From a virus: a stretch of DNA of 23,964 nucleotides. How positions within the stretch are numbered: position 1 is the first letter of the stretch; every line of letters starts with the position of its first letter. The DNA lies in IMG/VR virus record IMGVR_UViG_3300021959_000382, positions 1-23,964 of that record; one strand, 5' to 3'. The notes beneath the pieces are model-generated. The model saw nothing but the letters and a program-made list of their open reading frames with translations. It searched no databases and was not told the DNA's origin. A program made the position numbers and the translations under genes. Of the stretch, positions 13,282 to 21,179 are shown one piece after another.

Positions 13282-15337
13282 TTGCACTAAATCCTTGTTC
13301 ACCCGGAACTGGTACTTGACCTGTTCCTATGTTACCCCCACCTGCACCAGTTGGGTCTAGCGGATTAGCTTGAGCCTCTGGCGGTTGTGGTTGTTCTTGT
13401 TGGAAGCCTTTCATCAGTTCTGCTTGAATAGCGGCTTCATCCATATTGTTGGTAACTTTGTCGGGGTCTAACTCCATAGACTTTGCAATCTCACGGATAA
13501 TGTATTGGAACTTAGCAAACGGTGCAAGTGCTGGATTACTTGCAACTTGTAAGAACTGCATCAGTCTCTGACTACGTACTTCATTAGCCATAAGACTTTC
13601 AGTACCTCTTGCTCTTACTTCTAAGTCACCTTTTATTTGTGGGTCAAAATCAAACTGCATATTAAATCTAAACAGCCCTTCTCCTAGAGGACGTAATAGA
13701 TAATCATCTACATTCTTAATAACAGTTTTTGTACCACCTGCTGCGGCATTCATTAACATGGATATACCAGAAGCTGTTCTACCTACTCCTGATACACCTG
13801 TCTGTCCATGTGCAAAGGATGGGAAGCCTGTGCTTTCATCCGCAAGTACACGAGCCTTGTCAAACAGCATCATGTTCTCACTAGATACATTCGGGAACTT
13901 TGTACCAAATATAGCCTGACCCGGTGCGCCACCTTGTCTGCGGAACACCTTGCCCGGATATAGTGACAAGTCTTGACCCGGCACTAGGTTTGTCTCATCT
14001 ACCTCTACAATTAGATTGCCAGATAATACAGCATTATCAACAGCCATACGCATAAAGCCATTCATCAATGTCTGTGTATCGTCCATGTTTTCAGCAATAC
14101 CAACACCAAAGAATGAGTATGGGTTTAACTCATATGGTGCGGCATGGTATGGTATCTTAGCAGGTTTGAATGGATTAAGTACCATACGTAGTAATTTACC
14201 ATTACAAATCCACACATTTGCTTGTAACTCGTCTAACTCCATTAGTTCTTTTGGTATCTCAACACCAGCTTCTTCTAATGTGTCTGTATCTACCATGCCC
14301 CAATATTCTAGGACATCAAATCTTTCTACGCCATGTTCTGGTGCGTAGTCAGCTAAGTCATCTTCCCAATATTCTTTAACATAATTCTCACCCATCTGGA
14401 TGACTTCATCAATTACGTTTCCTCTGAACATCGGCCTCTTTTTGAGATTCCGAAGTTGCGACCTTGACATCTTGTGTCTTTCAATAACATACTGTGCTTC
14501 ATCCATGTTATTAGCGTCAGGGTCAGGGTAAAAATTCCACACGGACACATGGGATACTTGTGGCATTGTTTTAAACATCGGGTCATATTCGCCATCCTCA
14601 TTCCAGTTGGGGTACTCTTTATCTACAGCAAAAGGACCTTTCATTACGCCAGTACCAAATAATGCCATCTCAAATGCTGTGCTACGTAAATGTTTACTTG
14701 CACTAGATTCTTCTAGTTGGTCATGTATCTTCTTCTGCATCTTCTTTGCAGCCACCATAGCAGGGCTAAAGGTAACAGAGGTAGGTGTCATACCCGGACC
14801 TTCTTTAAGCCCCTCTATCTCCCCTAATTTGTCCGTTAAAGGACCAAGCATTTCTTCTAGTGTCTTTGCTGTAGCACCCGGTGGTAAATCTCTTCCGTCA
14901 CCAGCAAAGCCATATGGACTACTTAGTGAAGTATCACCACGCAACTGCTCTGGTTCTTTTGGGTCAAAGTGTACGTCTGCGACAACTCCTTCTGGTAATT
15001 CAGTAGGCTCAACAGATACAGGAAACCGATTATTAGCAAACAGTACATCAACAATCTGACCGTAAGCTGCAAGAGTTTTTGTTTTTGTAACTTTAATAAA
15101 GACACGTGACTTCTCCGATTCAGTAAACTGTACATCAGGTCCGTATAAACCACGGTAATTACGATAAGCCTTTAGCCATCTTTGCTCGTCTTGCTCACGA
15201 TAGTCTTCTGCTCGTTTATATCTTTCACGAATAAATGGAATGATGGAAGATACGTCAGCATCTTCTGTTGTGCTATCCTTTACGTCTTCTAAAGAAATAG
15301 CCTCATCTTCAATCATTACAATATCATCTTCTGCCAT
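13208..15337 (-). CDS. Portal protein
   Basis: 709 aa, forming the dodecameric ring through which DNA enters the head. Size and character fit the large portals of short-tailed phages. Seen: an acidic N-terminus, IIPFIRERYKRAEDYREQDE (about 32-51) followed by RWLKAYRNYRG, then VFIKVTKTKTLAAYGQIVDV (clip/wing entry), VSVWNFYPDPDANNMDEAQY in the middle, and the FPSFAHGQTGVSGVGRTASG followed by ISMLMNAAAGG region near 510-540 that forms the tunnel helix. The last 65 residues are Gln/Pro/Gly-rich and likely disordered. The ATG at 15337 is chosen over a TTG at 15358 because AAGGA lies seven bases before it. It begins 11 bases after the large terminase stop. Confidence 0.93.
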   Translation of the reverse strand: MAEDDIVMIEDEAISLEDVKDSTTEDADVSSIIPFIRERYKRAEDYREQDEQRWLKAYRNYRGLYGPDVQFTESEKSRVFIKVTKTKTLAAYGQIVDVLFANNRFPVSVEPTELPEGVVADVHFDPKEPEQLRGDTSLSSPYGFAGDGRDLPPGATAKTLEEMLGPLTDKLGEIEGLKEGPGMTPTSVTFSPAMVAAKKMQKKIHDQLEESSASKHLRSTAFEMALFGTGVMKGPFAVDKEYPNWNEDGEYDPMFKTMPQVSHVSVWNFYPDPDANNMDEAQYVIERHKMSRSQLRNLKKRPMFRGNVIDEVIQMGENYVKEYWEDDLADYAPEHGVERFDVLEYWGMVDTDTLEEAGVEIPKELMELDELQANVWICNGKLLRMVLNPFKPAKIPYHAAPYELNPYSFFGVGIAENMDDTQTLMNGFMRMAVDNAVLSGNLIVEVDETNLVPGQDLSLYPGKVFRRQGGAPGQAIFGTKFPNVSSENMMLFDKARVLADESTGFPSFAHGQTGVSGVGRTASGISMLMNAAAGGTKTVIKNVDDYLLRPLGEGLFRFNMQFDFDPQIKGDLEVRARGTESLMANEVRSQRLMQFLQVASNPALAPFAKFQYIIREIAKSMELDPDKVTNNMDEAAIQAELMKGFQQEQPQPPEAQANPLDPTGAGGGNIGTGQVPVPGEQGFSANGQTANTQQTQAPSEQQPPVGSVQ

Positions 15338-15347
15338 ATTATTATCC

Positions 15348-16907
15348 TTAATATCCAAATGTTGAATCTGCTACTGGCATACCTGTTGATGGTCTTCCGT
15401 GTGGGTCATAATCAAATATACTAAAGCGTGGTCTTGACATTATACCATATCTTAACGCATCGTACAAGTGGTCTTCCGAAGTCGTGTCAATATCTTCTGG
15501 ATTCCTCTTGTCAATGGGCAAGGCAGGTAACTGTGAGATAATGTTTGTACAACTGCTAAAGAAAACAAGTCTAGCCTCTTCTGTATATTCATCTACCTGT
15601 AATCGTCTGTGTATTTCGTTTTTACCAGCAACACGACTACCTTTACTTCTGTCTGATGGTCGCCATCTACAACCTCTGTTAATCATCTGCTCTGCAAGGC
15701 TAGGACCAGTATCACCACGCTTATGCCAAAGAGAACTGTCAAGAACACCATACTTAATATTGCCATCACCTGCCTCTAAGTCTAGCACCATATCTGCTAA
15801 ATCAGTGGCAAGTACTTTGGAAGTATATAGTTCTCTATAGACAATGAGTTGCTCACTTGGGCTAACGGCAAACCAAACCACGCCACTGTATGAACCATAA
15901 CCATAGTCACATGCTCTGAACTTAACCCAGTTGTTAGGTATATCAAAAGGCTCAACAACATGGATATCCCGATTAAATTCGGTAAACGCTGCCCCTTCTT
16001 TAATATCCCAATCACCTTCAAGCAACTGTCTACGTTGTTGTTCAGGAAGCGAAAGAAGCATAGCTTCGTAGTCACCTGTGTCTGATAGGTATGGGTTATC
16101 AGATAATCGTGCCGGGATAAACCTTCGCTTAAATAAAGATTTACCTGCTTTGCTGTGTCCTGCTGGGTATTTAAGAACTTCACCTGTTTCAATATCTGTA
16201 GCATCAAACGCTTTACCATAAGAAGATGGGTCAATAAACATTTTCTTTACCCAGTGATGACCTCTTCCACCGGGGTTAGTTGTAGCCCTCATATAGATAG
16301 GCAAGTCAGGGGCAGTGGACCTTAGACGAGAACGCATGTAATTCCATGCATACGGTGACTGCCACTGTGTTAACTCGTCAAAGCCTATCCAGCTAAACGC
16401 TAGACCCTGATAGCGAAGAACGTCATCATCTCTATCAAGATAAGACATCCACAGTCTCGCACCAGAAGGGGCAGTCCACTGCATCTTTCTTTCTGACCAC
16501 TTTATGCCGGGCCATATTTTTGGGTACAACTCTTGTGACTTAAAGATAAGTTCACGAAGTTCTTCTGTTGTATGTCGTAACAGCAATCCGCTAAATGCTG
16601 GATGCCCCATATAACGTAGTGGGTCTGCTAACATAGCGTAGGATTTACCGCCACCTGCTGAACCACCATATAGTACTTCACGTTCCCCTGCCGCCAGAAA
16701 GTCTGTCTGCGGTCCGGGGTTTGGTTTAAATAAAACATTGGCATGTTCTTCTTCTTGAAACTCTTCAAGGTCAATGTCTTTTATTTCAACCGTTGGCTTT
16801 TGCGCCTGTTCTTTCTTCCTCAAGGGCTTTCGCTTTGGCGATTGCCTTTTCCGCATATTCTGCCCACTTGCGGATGCTTGCAACTTGGTTCTTACGCTGT
16901 CGCTCAT
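15348..16907 (-). CDS. terL: Terminase large subunit (ATPase and nuclease)
   Basis: Motor that pumps DNA through the portal and cuts the concatemer. Seen, numbered from the Met at 16907: Walker A GGSAGGGKSY at 81-90 (Lys88), Walker B FSWIGFDE at 171-178 (Asp177, Glu178), coupling motif ATTNPGG at 208-214, and an RNase H-like nuclease with acidic residues at Asp334 (RACDYGYG), Asp390 (YGVLDSSLW) and Asp483 (HLYDALRYG). 519 aa is within the family range. The first 45 residues are basic and lie over the end of the previous gene (122-base overlap) with no strong Shine-Dalgarno, so the true start may be internal (Met at 16856 or a TTG near residue 29). The C-terminus runs up to the portal leader. 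Confidence 0.95.
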   Translation of the reverse strand: MSDSVRTKLQASASGQNMRKRQSPKRKPLRKKEQAQKPTVEIKDIDLEEFQEEEHANVLFKPNPGPQTDFLAAGEREVLYGGSAGGGKSYAMLADPLRYMGHPAFSGLLLRHTTEELRELIFKSQELYPKIWPGIKWSERKMQWTAPSGARLWMSYLDRDDDVLRYQGLAFSWIGFDELTQWQSPYAWNYMRSRLRSTAPDLPIYMRATTNPGGRGHHWVKKMFIDPSSYGKAFDATDIETGEVLKYPAGHSKAGKSLFKRRFIPARLSDNPYLSDTGDYEAMLLSLPEQQRRQLLEGDWDIKEGAAFTEFNRDIHVVEPFDIPNNWVKFRACDYGYGSYSGVVWFAVSPSEQLIVYRELYTSKVLATDLADMVLDLEAGDGNIKYGVLDSSLWHKRGDTGPSLAEQMINRGCRWRPSDRSKGSRVAGKNEIHRRLQVDEYTEEARLVFFSSCTNIISQLPALPIDKRNPEDIDTTSEDHLYDALRYGIMSRPRFSIFDYDPHGRPSTGMPVADSTFGY

Positions 16908-17187
16908 TCTGTAACCGTTTCCTTAATCCTACGTGAGATATGTATCTGCCAGAGTTTGTACTTAACCAGTTGGCTACCTCACGATAGCTGTATTGATTTA
17001 CGTGTTGTCTAGCCTTTTCTAATAAATCTAATTCCGTTGGTATTGGGTCAAGAATGTCAGGGTCTTCTTCATTAAACTTATATCCGAATGGTACAGTCCT
17101 TGCTATGCGTGGTATCTGTACCCACTCGTTCTGTTCTTTTATATCTGTTGGTTGCGGAAGTTTCCATCTACCTATACTACGTGTCAT
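16786..17187 (-). CDS. HTH-type protein upstream of the large terminase
   Basis: 133 aa. Residues 61-92 (QHVNQYSYREVANWLSTNSG plus RYISHVGLRKRL) read as a helix-turn-helix of the resolvase type. A basic and Glu-rich helical tail follows. No catalytic recombinase domain is present. It starts in an ATGA overlap with the preceding Lys/Pro-rich gene and its 3' end overlaps the annotated large terminase start by 122 bases. Between the small and large terminase genes, a DNA-binding helper for packaging-site recognition is plausible. A transcription regulator is the alternative. I do not know a named family. Confidence 0.8.
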   Translation of the reverse strand: MTRSIGRWKLPQPTDIKEQNEWVQIPRIARTVPFGYKFNEEDPDILDPIPTELDLLEKARQHVNQYSYREVANWLSTNSGRYISHVGLRKRLQNERQRKNQVASIRKWAEYAEKAIAKAKALEEERTGAKANG

Positions 17188-17657
17188 TTTTTATTTTTAG
17201 AACCTTTTACAAATTTAAAGCTAACACCGGGTTCAGATGTAGATGTTACCATAGTGTTGTTAGTTTTTTTAGCAGGTTTCTTTTTAGCAGGTACTGGTGG
17301 TTTTTTAGTTGGTGACTTTGTATTAGAAACTGTCTTCGTACCTTTACCGGGTCTATAATTCTTACTGCCACTTGGTTTCTTAGGTGGTTTAGCTGTAGCA
17401 TCTGCTGCAGTTTTAATACCCAGCAATTCATTAATGATTGCTCCAGCAGTAATAGTACCTGTAGCTTTAGCACCACCTTTAATCTGGTTTATTTTGTTTT
17501 CAATTTTTACTCTATCTTTACCGACAACAATTCCAGCATTTTTACTAGAACGACCCGGTAAATCTTTTGTTGAAAGACCTAATGCTTTAAATGCTTTTTC
17601 TTGCATGGGTTTTGAAAGTTTGAATACTGCATTTAATACTGAAGTTACATTAGCCAT
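17184..17657 (-). CDS. Lys/Pro-rich hypothetical protein between terminase genes
   Basis: 157 aa. The N-terminal half is helical (SVLNAVFKLSKPMQEKAFKA, then GGAKATGTITAGAIINELLG). Residues about 90-133 are a run of Lys, Pro, Ser and Thr ending PVPAKKKPAKKTNN, like the tail of histone H1-type proteins. The last 20 residues are a separate short strand plus a basic end. AGAGGATTAAAT precedes the ATG. It lies directly after the small terminase. The composition suggests nucleic-acid contact, perhaps in packaging or as a virion DNA-binding protein. Function is unknown and the N-terminal half matches nothing I know. Confidence 0.78.
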   Translation of the reverse strand: MANVTSVLNAVFKLSKPMQEKAFKALGLSTKDLPGRSSKNAGIVVGKDRVKIENKINQIKGGAKATGTITAGAIINELLGIKTAADATAKPPKKPSGSKNYRPGKGTKTVSNTKSPTKKPPVPAKKKPAKKTNNTMVTSTSEPGVSFKFVKGSKNKK

Positions 17658-17659
17658 AT

Positions 17660-18031
17660 TTAATCCTCTTCACTTGTTGCTTTAGGTGGCATAAGCATAA
17701 CACCGCCCGATGCTTCTACTTGCATTTTTTCTGTCTTCACCAAACCTGAACGGTCTAGTAATTCTTTTGCAGCCGCCATCTTATCACGTATGCCTAGTTC
17801 TGTTGGGTCATACAAAGCACCTGTCATAGCCATTGCCGCCTTTGGTGCATTACGTGCCATGTACATGGATGTAGCTTCTAGTATCTCGTCCTTCAATCCT
17901 TTGACAATAGCAGTAGTAGGAGTGTTCTCTGCGTAACCAGCAATCTTCTTTGCCTGTACTACATCCCCATTTGCTTCTTCAAAAAGAACTGCAAGAAACT
18001 TTTGCTGCCTTTCGTTTAACTGACGTGTCAT
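17660..18031 (-). CDS. terS: Terminase small subunit
   Basis: 123 aa. The N-terminal RQLNERQQKFLAVLFEEANG followed by DVVQAKKIAGYAENTPTTAI looks like the helix-turn-helix DNA-binding domain of small terminases (about 3-46). A central helix (LKDEILEATSMYMARNAPKA) would oligomerise, and the C-terminal tail (LVKTEKMQVEASGGVMLMPP) resembles other marine phage small subunits that I recall. The start at 18031 is chosen over a longer frame (18097) because it makes an ATGA overlap with the endolysin stop and has GGAGA eight bases upstream. It acts with the large subunit by recognising the packaging site. Two genes separate it from terL. Confidence 0.88.
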   Translation of the reverse strand: MTRQLNERQQKFLAVLFEEANGDVVQAKKIAGYAENTPTTAIVKGLKDEILEATSMYMARNAPKAAMAMTGALYDPTELGIRDKMAAAKELLDRSGLVKTEKMQVEASGGVMLMPPKATSEED

Positions 18032-18516
18032 GCTATTTCTCCAGTGTGCATAGCGTGGGCTAAACGTGTTGCTCTTGATTTTACCTGATTTGCCCACCTG
18101 CTGTCAAGCATTTCTTTTGCTGCAGTAGGAAAATCTTTTTCATGGATAGCAGCCCACATGTTTTTAAACTTCTTTAATCTTGGTACACCCATATTAAATG
18201 CCATGTCCATTACTATAAGTTGACGTACAGCGTCTAAGCTATCCACGCAAGGGTGCGCTTGGCATAGTTCTGTTTCAACAATCTGCACGTCATTCGTTGC
18301 TAAATAAACCGCATCATCTTTAGTAATACCATGTTCATATATAACATCCATATTTGGAATATCCATATGGTCAAGTTCTGCTTTACTAATGCCACGGTCT
18401 TTTAGGTTTCTTCCGATGCCAATTGTATCAATGCCTAGTGTATCTTGGTACACTGTAAGCACAAGACCTTCTCCATCAATCAGCTTCTTTATAAAGGTTT
18501 CTCTGTCGTATTTCAT
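18028..18516 (-). CDS. Endolysin, T4 lysozyme type (GH24 muramidase)
   Basis: 162 aa, the size of T4 lysozyme. The catalytic triad spacing is exact: Glu16 (DGEGLVLTVYQD), Asp25 and Thr31 (IDTIGIGRNL), as for Glu11, Asp20 and Thr26 in T4 lysozyme. The C-terminal half has the family landmarks VRQLIVMDMAFNMGVPRLKK and RWANQVKSRATRLAHAM. It hydrolyses peptidoglycan at the end of infection. No signal peptide or SAR segment is visible, so it needs a holin; two candidates lie immediately upstream. It overlaps the holin gene by ATGA. The N-terminal extension relative to T4 is about five residues. Confidence 0.95.
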   Translation of the reverse strand: MKYDRETFIKKLIDGEGLVLTVYQDTLGIDTIGIGRNLKDRGISKAELDHMDIPNMDVIYEHGITKDDAVYLATNDVQIVETELCQAHPCVDSLDAVRQLIVMDMAFNMGVPRLKKFKNMWAAIHEKDFPTAAKEMLDSRWANQVKSRATRLAHAMHTGEIA

Positions 18517-18710
18517 TTTTTCTCACTGCCTAACCAAACTGCAAATGCACCTGTCATTGCACCACTAACTACAGATATCATTGCACTCTGTTGTGTACTG
18601 ATATCGTCTAATGAAATACCCCACTCAATTACTCGTATGTACATTATCGTCATTACAAGCATCATTAAGCGTGGTAGAATCTTGTACTCTAATATCGTCT
18701 TTGCAGCCAT
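18513..18710 (-). CDS. Small two-TM holin candidate
   Basis: 65 aa with two hydrophobic segments (about 12-30 and 42-60) joined by a short acidic loop (WGISLDDISTQQSA) and ending in a charged GSEKK tail, the design of small class II-type holins. It overlaps the endolysin start by ATGA, so the two are probably translated together. It would make membrane pores to release the cytoplasmic endolysin. No similarity to a named holin family is recognised beyond topology and context. Confidence 0.8.
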   Translation of the reverse strand: MAAKTILEYKILPRLMMLVMTIMYIRVIEWGISLDDISTQQSAMISVVSGAMTGAFAVWLGSEKK

Positions 18711-18712
18711 TG

Positions 18713-19087
18713 TTATTTCTTTCCGAAGAATTTAGTTGCGCTACGTACTCCAAAAGAAGCAGCCACAATAATGCCAAGACTATACTGATACCACTGAGGC
18801 ATTGCTTCCAACTGGGCAAAACCATTTGCTACTACCTCTTCCATTCCCGGTATGAATGCTAGTATAAGTGGAATACTAAATAGGATGGTAAGCCACTCAT
18901 CTTTCCATGAAGACTGACTACCTTTAGCCATCTCCAAATCCCAGTCTATCTCACCTGTAGCTTTCTTCTGCATTACTACAGCTTCAGCTTGTGCCTTGGC
19001 TACCTTGGTAGCTGACTGTGCTTTCTTCTCTTCTACCTTACCTTCAAGCCATGTACCAGCTAAATCTGCTACAGGTCCTATTAGCAT
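18713..19087 (-). CDS. GTA-type holin-like membrane protein
   Basis: 124 aa. Residues 1-50 are a soluble, Lys/Glu/Ala-rich amphipathic helix (LAGTWLEGKVEEKKAQSATK), then GSQSSWKDEW (56-65), then two membrane segments (about 65-83 and 100-116) and a basic C-terminus. The layout, including the SWKDEW box before the first TM, resembles the holin family of gene transfer agents (PF11351, recalled from memory). The start at 19087 is chosen because GAGGTG lies eight bases upstream; a longer frame (19126) lacks that. It sits two bases before the small holin gene. It may be the true holin, with the 65-aa protein as antiholin, or the reverse. Confidence 0.82.
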   Translation of the reverse strand: MLIGPVADLAGTWLEGKVEEKKAQSATKVAKAQAEAVVMQKKATGEIDWDLEMAKGSQSSWKDEWLTILFSIPLILAFIPGMEEVVANGFAQLEAMPQWYQYSLGIIVAASFGVRSATKFFGKK

Positions 19088-19088
19088 A

Positions 19089-19337
19089 TTAAGCACCTCG
19101 TCTAAACCTCGCTGTTTTCTTTGCAATTGCTTTCGGTTGCTTCACAAACTGTTTGCCCTTTTTTGTTCCTTGGCGTTTCGCTCGTGATGTTGCCGCATAC
19201 TCCGCAGATGACAGGCTCTGTATCGCTGAAGTAGGTAGGTATCTTTCGCCAGTTTCTGCTGACGGTTTTCCAGATTTGGTTCTCCACTTTTGCTTTGTCC
19301 ATGACTTTAAACTCTTCTGTGATTTTGCTAGTGCCAT
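19089..19337 (-). CDS. Conserved small basic protein (SWTKQKWRTKSGK family)
   Basis: 82 aa. It has the very distinctive sequence LKSWTKQKWRTKSGKPSAET (about 10-29) followed by GERYLPTSAIQSLSSAEYAA and a Lys-rich C-terminus (QFVKQPKAIAKKTARFRRGA). This short protein is common in phage and bacterial genomes from marine metagenomes; a DUF5872 assignment is a recollection I cannot verify. Function unknown, strongly basic. The start at 19337 forms TAATG with the preceding gene. It sits inside the lysis cluster. Confidence 0.85.
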   Translation of the reverse strand: MALAKSQKSLKSWTKQKWRTKSGKPSAETGERYLPTSAIQSLSSAEYAATSRAKRQGTKKGKQFVKQPKAIAKKTARFRRGA

Positions 19338-19795
19338 TATAAACCTTTCAAGAAAATAGCAAACCAAACTACTAAAGCTAAACCACCTAATCCTACAATA
19401 ATAAGTACGGTAAGAAGTATACCTTCTATTATTTGTTTACGTTTTTTACGTGCCTTATCTTCTGCTTCACGTCTTTTCTTTCTCATCTCGCCTTGGAATC
19501 TTTGCCAATCATCCCATAAGTGATGTCTGCCATACAACTGCATTAGTTGTTTCAGTTCGGCTTCTTGTTCTTTTATTTTCTCAAGTGCCATAAACTCATC
19601 TAAATCATTTGCACCTTTACCTTTAAACGATGCCCAGAATGAGTTTTTCTTTTTGTGTCCTTCTTTTTCTAGCTTCTCTTTGATTCCAATATATTCACCA
19701 ATACTGTGTGCAGCACTAGCTAAATCTTTTCCGTTCATTACGGTTTGTTTTATAACACCGAATGCCGCATTTGCTGCCGCTAACTCTGCTAACAT
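19337..19795 (-). CDS. Tail-anchored membrane protein in the lysis cluster
   Basis: 152 aa. Residues 1-100 are soluble and helical (LAELAAANAAFGVIKQTVMN, then ALEKIKEQEAELKQLMQLYG), 104-120 are a Lys/Arg stretch, and 122-150 form one strong membrane segment (IIEGILLTVLIIVGLGGLAL), giving a C-tail anchor with the bulk inside by the positive-inside rule. This is opposite to the N-terminal anchor of i-spanins, so spanin is unlikely. GGGGAGA precedes the ATG. Neighbouring holin and endolysin genes suggest a lysis or membrane role. A virion or adsorption-site membrane role is also possible. Confidence 0.8.
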   Translation of the reverse strand: MLAELAAANAAFGVIKQTVMNGKDLASAAHSIGEYIGIKEKLEKEGHKKKNSFWASFKGKGANDLDEFMALEKIKEQEAELKQLMQLYGRHHLWDDWQRFQGEMRKKRREAEDKARKKRKQIIEGILLTVLIIVGLGGLALVVWFAIFLKGL

Positions 19796-19821
19796 GTGTC
19801 TCCCCTTTCACGTGTAGCAGT

Positions 19822-20082
19822 TTACTTGTACCCACCACCTTTTGCTTTATATTGTTTAGCTAACATTTGGGCTTTTCTTGCCGACCACTGACCAGCACCT
19901 CCACCAGCAGTACCAGATTTTATTCTGTTAAATAGGTTTTTTCTCATTGTGGGCTTAGTATAGTTACCAGCTTCGTTAACTCTTGACTTGCTCTGTGTCG
20001 TACCGCCTTGCGAAAGGCTAACCTTTCTAGTCGGTTTCTTTTTCTTTGTAACTTGTGAGGTTTTCTTTGAGACACGTGCCAT
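19822..20082 (-). CDS. Small basic protein ending QWSARKAQMLAKQYKAKGGG
   Basis: 86 aa with two parts: a disordered Lys/Thr/Ser-rich N-terminus (KKTSQVTKKKKPTRKVSLSQ) and a conserved C-terminal domain RKNLFNRIKSGTAGGGAGQW followed by SARKAQMLAKQYKAKGGGYK. The second part is a motif I recall from many phage and bacterial small proteins of unknown function. It is positively charged throughout. A GGAG eight bases before the ATG overlaps the end of the upstream gene. It could bind nucleic acid; that is inference from charge only. Confidence 0.82.
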   Translation of the reverse strand: MARVSKKTSQVTKKKKPTRKVSLSQGGTTQSKSRVNEAGNYTKPTMRKNLFNRIKSGTAGGGAGQWSARKAQMLAKQYKAKGGGYK

Positions 20083-20086
20083 CTCC

Positions 20087-20428
20087 TTAACTCCGTTGTG
20101 GTAAATAAGTTTCTTTTACTTTTACAGTGATTGTCACTGCACTATTCGCACTAGCAAGTCCTCTGAGTTTATCTCCTTTAAAAAGCCATAGTGGGTCATC
20201 GTTTATCTGCAATAAACTGTTTGGTAGTAATTCTATTGTTTCAGCTAATGTGTAGAATGTAGTGTTCTGTGCATCGTACCAATCTAAACTAAATGTCACA
20301 CTACTTGTTGAAGCATTGTTGATGTAGATATTATCTATCTCTGCTTCATAATTAGCAGGTACAGTGTATATATCTTGATTAACAGTTGTAAGCTGTAACC
20401 CTACTGTACGGTTCTTTGTCTCTGCCAT
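20087..20428 (-). CDS. Small beta-rich virion-type protein, paralogue of the 2196-2540 gene
   Basis: 113 aa. The strand pattern (DIYTVPANYEAEIDNIYINN, then SSVTFSLDWYDAQN, then LFKGDKLRGLASANSAVTIT) has the same order and spacing as the 114-aa protein at 2196-2540. Both have a xxTVP or TCP opening strand, a middle long strand, a G-D turn before the last strands and about the same length. The Asn, Ser and Thr content fits a virion surface protein. It starts one base after the stop of the 249-aa gene. No enzyme motif. A cement or tail accessory role is inferred. Confidence 0.8.
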   Translation of the reverse strand: MAETKNRTVGLQLTTVNQDIYTVPANYEAEIDNIYINNASTSSVTFSLDWYDAQNTTFYTLAETIELLPNSLLQINDDPLWLFKGDKLRGLASANSAVTITVKVKETYLPQRS

Positions 20429-20429
20429 A

Positions 20430-21179
20430 TTAGTTCTCTATATAAATAATATCAAATGTAGCTGCAACTCGTAAGTCAGCATTTGAACTGTCAGCTATAG
20501 CACGAAACTCAATATCTGTTTTCTCAGGTATCGGTTGTGGGCAAGTAATGTCTTGATGATATGAACCTTCAAATAAATCAAATTTATTCTGTGTGCGGAA
20601 TACGCCGTTAAGTTCACGGGTAAGCATACGTATTGTAGCAACCTTATTGTTCTGTATCGTAAATGCTGTGGTATCTATTTGAAACAGATATGCTGTATAA
20701 CCAGCAGGTACAGTCCATAGTGCCATCAAGGTTTGTTGGTCGGCAGATGAAAGATATGCATATGTTGTACCACCGTTAGCAATCGTAATGTTACCAGCCG
20801 ATGCTGTATCACCAGATACAAAGGCACGATAGACACGTAGAAAGCTACCTGTCGTTGTAGCAGTACCTGATGCGTCTAAGGTTACTGTTTCAGATAACTC
20901 ATTATAGCTTGCATCCACACCTTGAATGGTTACTTCTACATCTTCGTCTGTAGCACCCGAACTACTGGTAGCTGTCATTGTTACAGCACTAGCAGGATAG
21001 GCGTACAAACCACCTACATCCCAAATGGTTTCTTCCGAATCATCAATGTCACCGTTATATCCAAACTTGAATACACGCTTGTGTCCGTCTATTAATCCAC
21101 GTGACACTTGCAGGAAATATGGATAATATCCTACTCCACCGCCCATGCCTATTAATTGTGGATAGCTAGTAATACTCAT
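20430..21179 (-). CDS. 249-aa beta-rich putative structural protein
   Basis: Starts MSITSYPQLIGMGGGVGYYP. Residues 26-62 (SRGLIDGHKRVFKFGYNGDI, DSEETIWDVGGLYAYP) form a conserved opening that I recall from many uncultured marine phages. The remainder is Thr/Ser/Ala-rich strand structure (SAVTMTATSSSGATDEDVEV, a GTATTTGSFLRVYRAF turn) ending in VAATFDIIYIEN. It is low in Cys and in basic residues. It is coupled by TAATG to the 48-aa gene upstream and separated by one base from the next small beta protein. Virion localisation is likely. It lies far from the head and tail genes, so it may be an early-loaded or accessory capsid component. Confidence 0.82.
   Translation of the reverse strand: MSITSYPQLIGMGGGVGYYPYFLQVSRGLIDGHKRVFKFGYNGDIDDSEETIWDVGGLYAYPASAVTMTATSSSGATDEDVEVTIQGVDASYNELSETVTLDASGTATTTGSFLRVYRAFVSGDTASAGNITIANGGTTYAYLSSADQQTLMALWTVPAGYTAYLFQIDTTAFTIQNNKVATIRMLTRELNGVFRTQNKFDLFEGSYHQDITCPQPIPEKTDIEFRAIADSSNADLRVAATFDIIYIEN

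Noticed and set aside
16743-17012. Plus-strand 89-codon frame over the terminase start
   Set aside because: Phe/Leu/Ser-rich antisense of Lys/Glu-rich coding sequence with no start signals.
19337-19795. i-spanin (Rz-like) for the tail-anchored protein
   Set aside because: The membrane segment is C-terminal with a basic cytoplasmic flank, the reverse of the N-terminal anchor of i-spanins, and no nested or adjacent lipoprotein gene is present.
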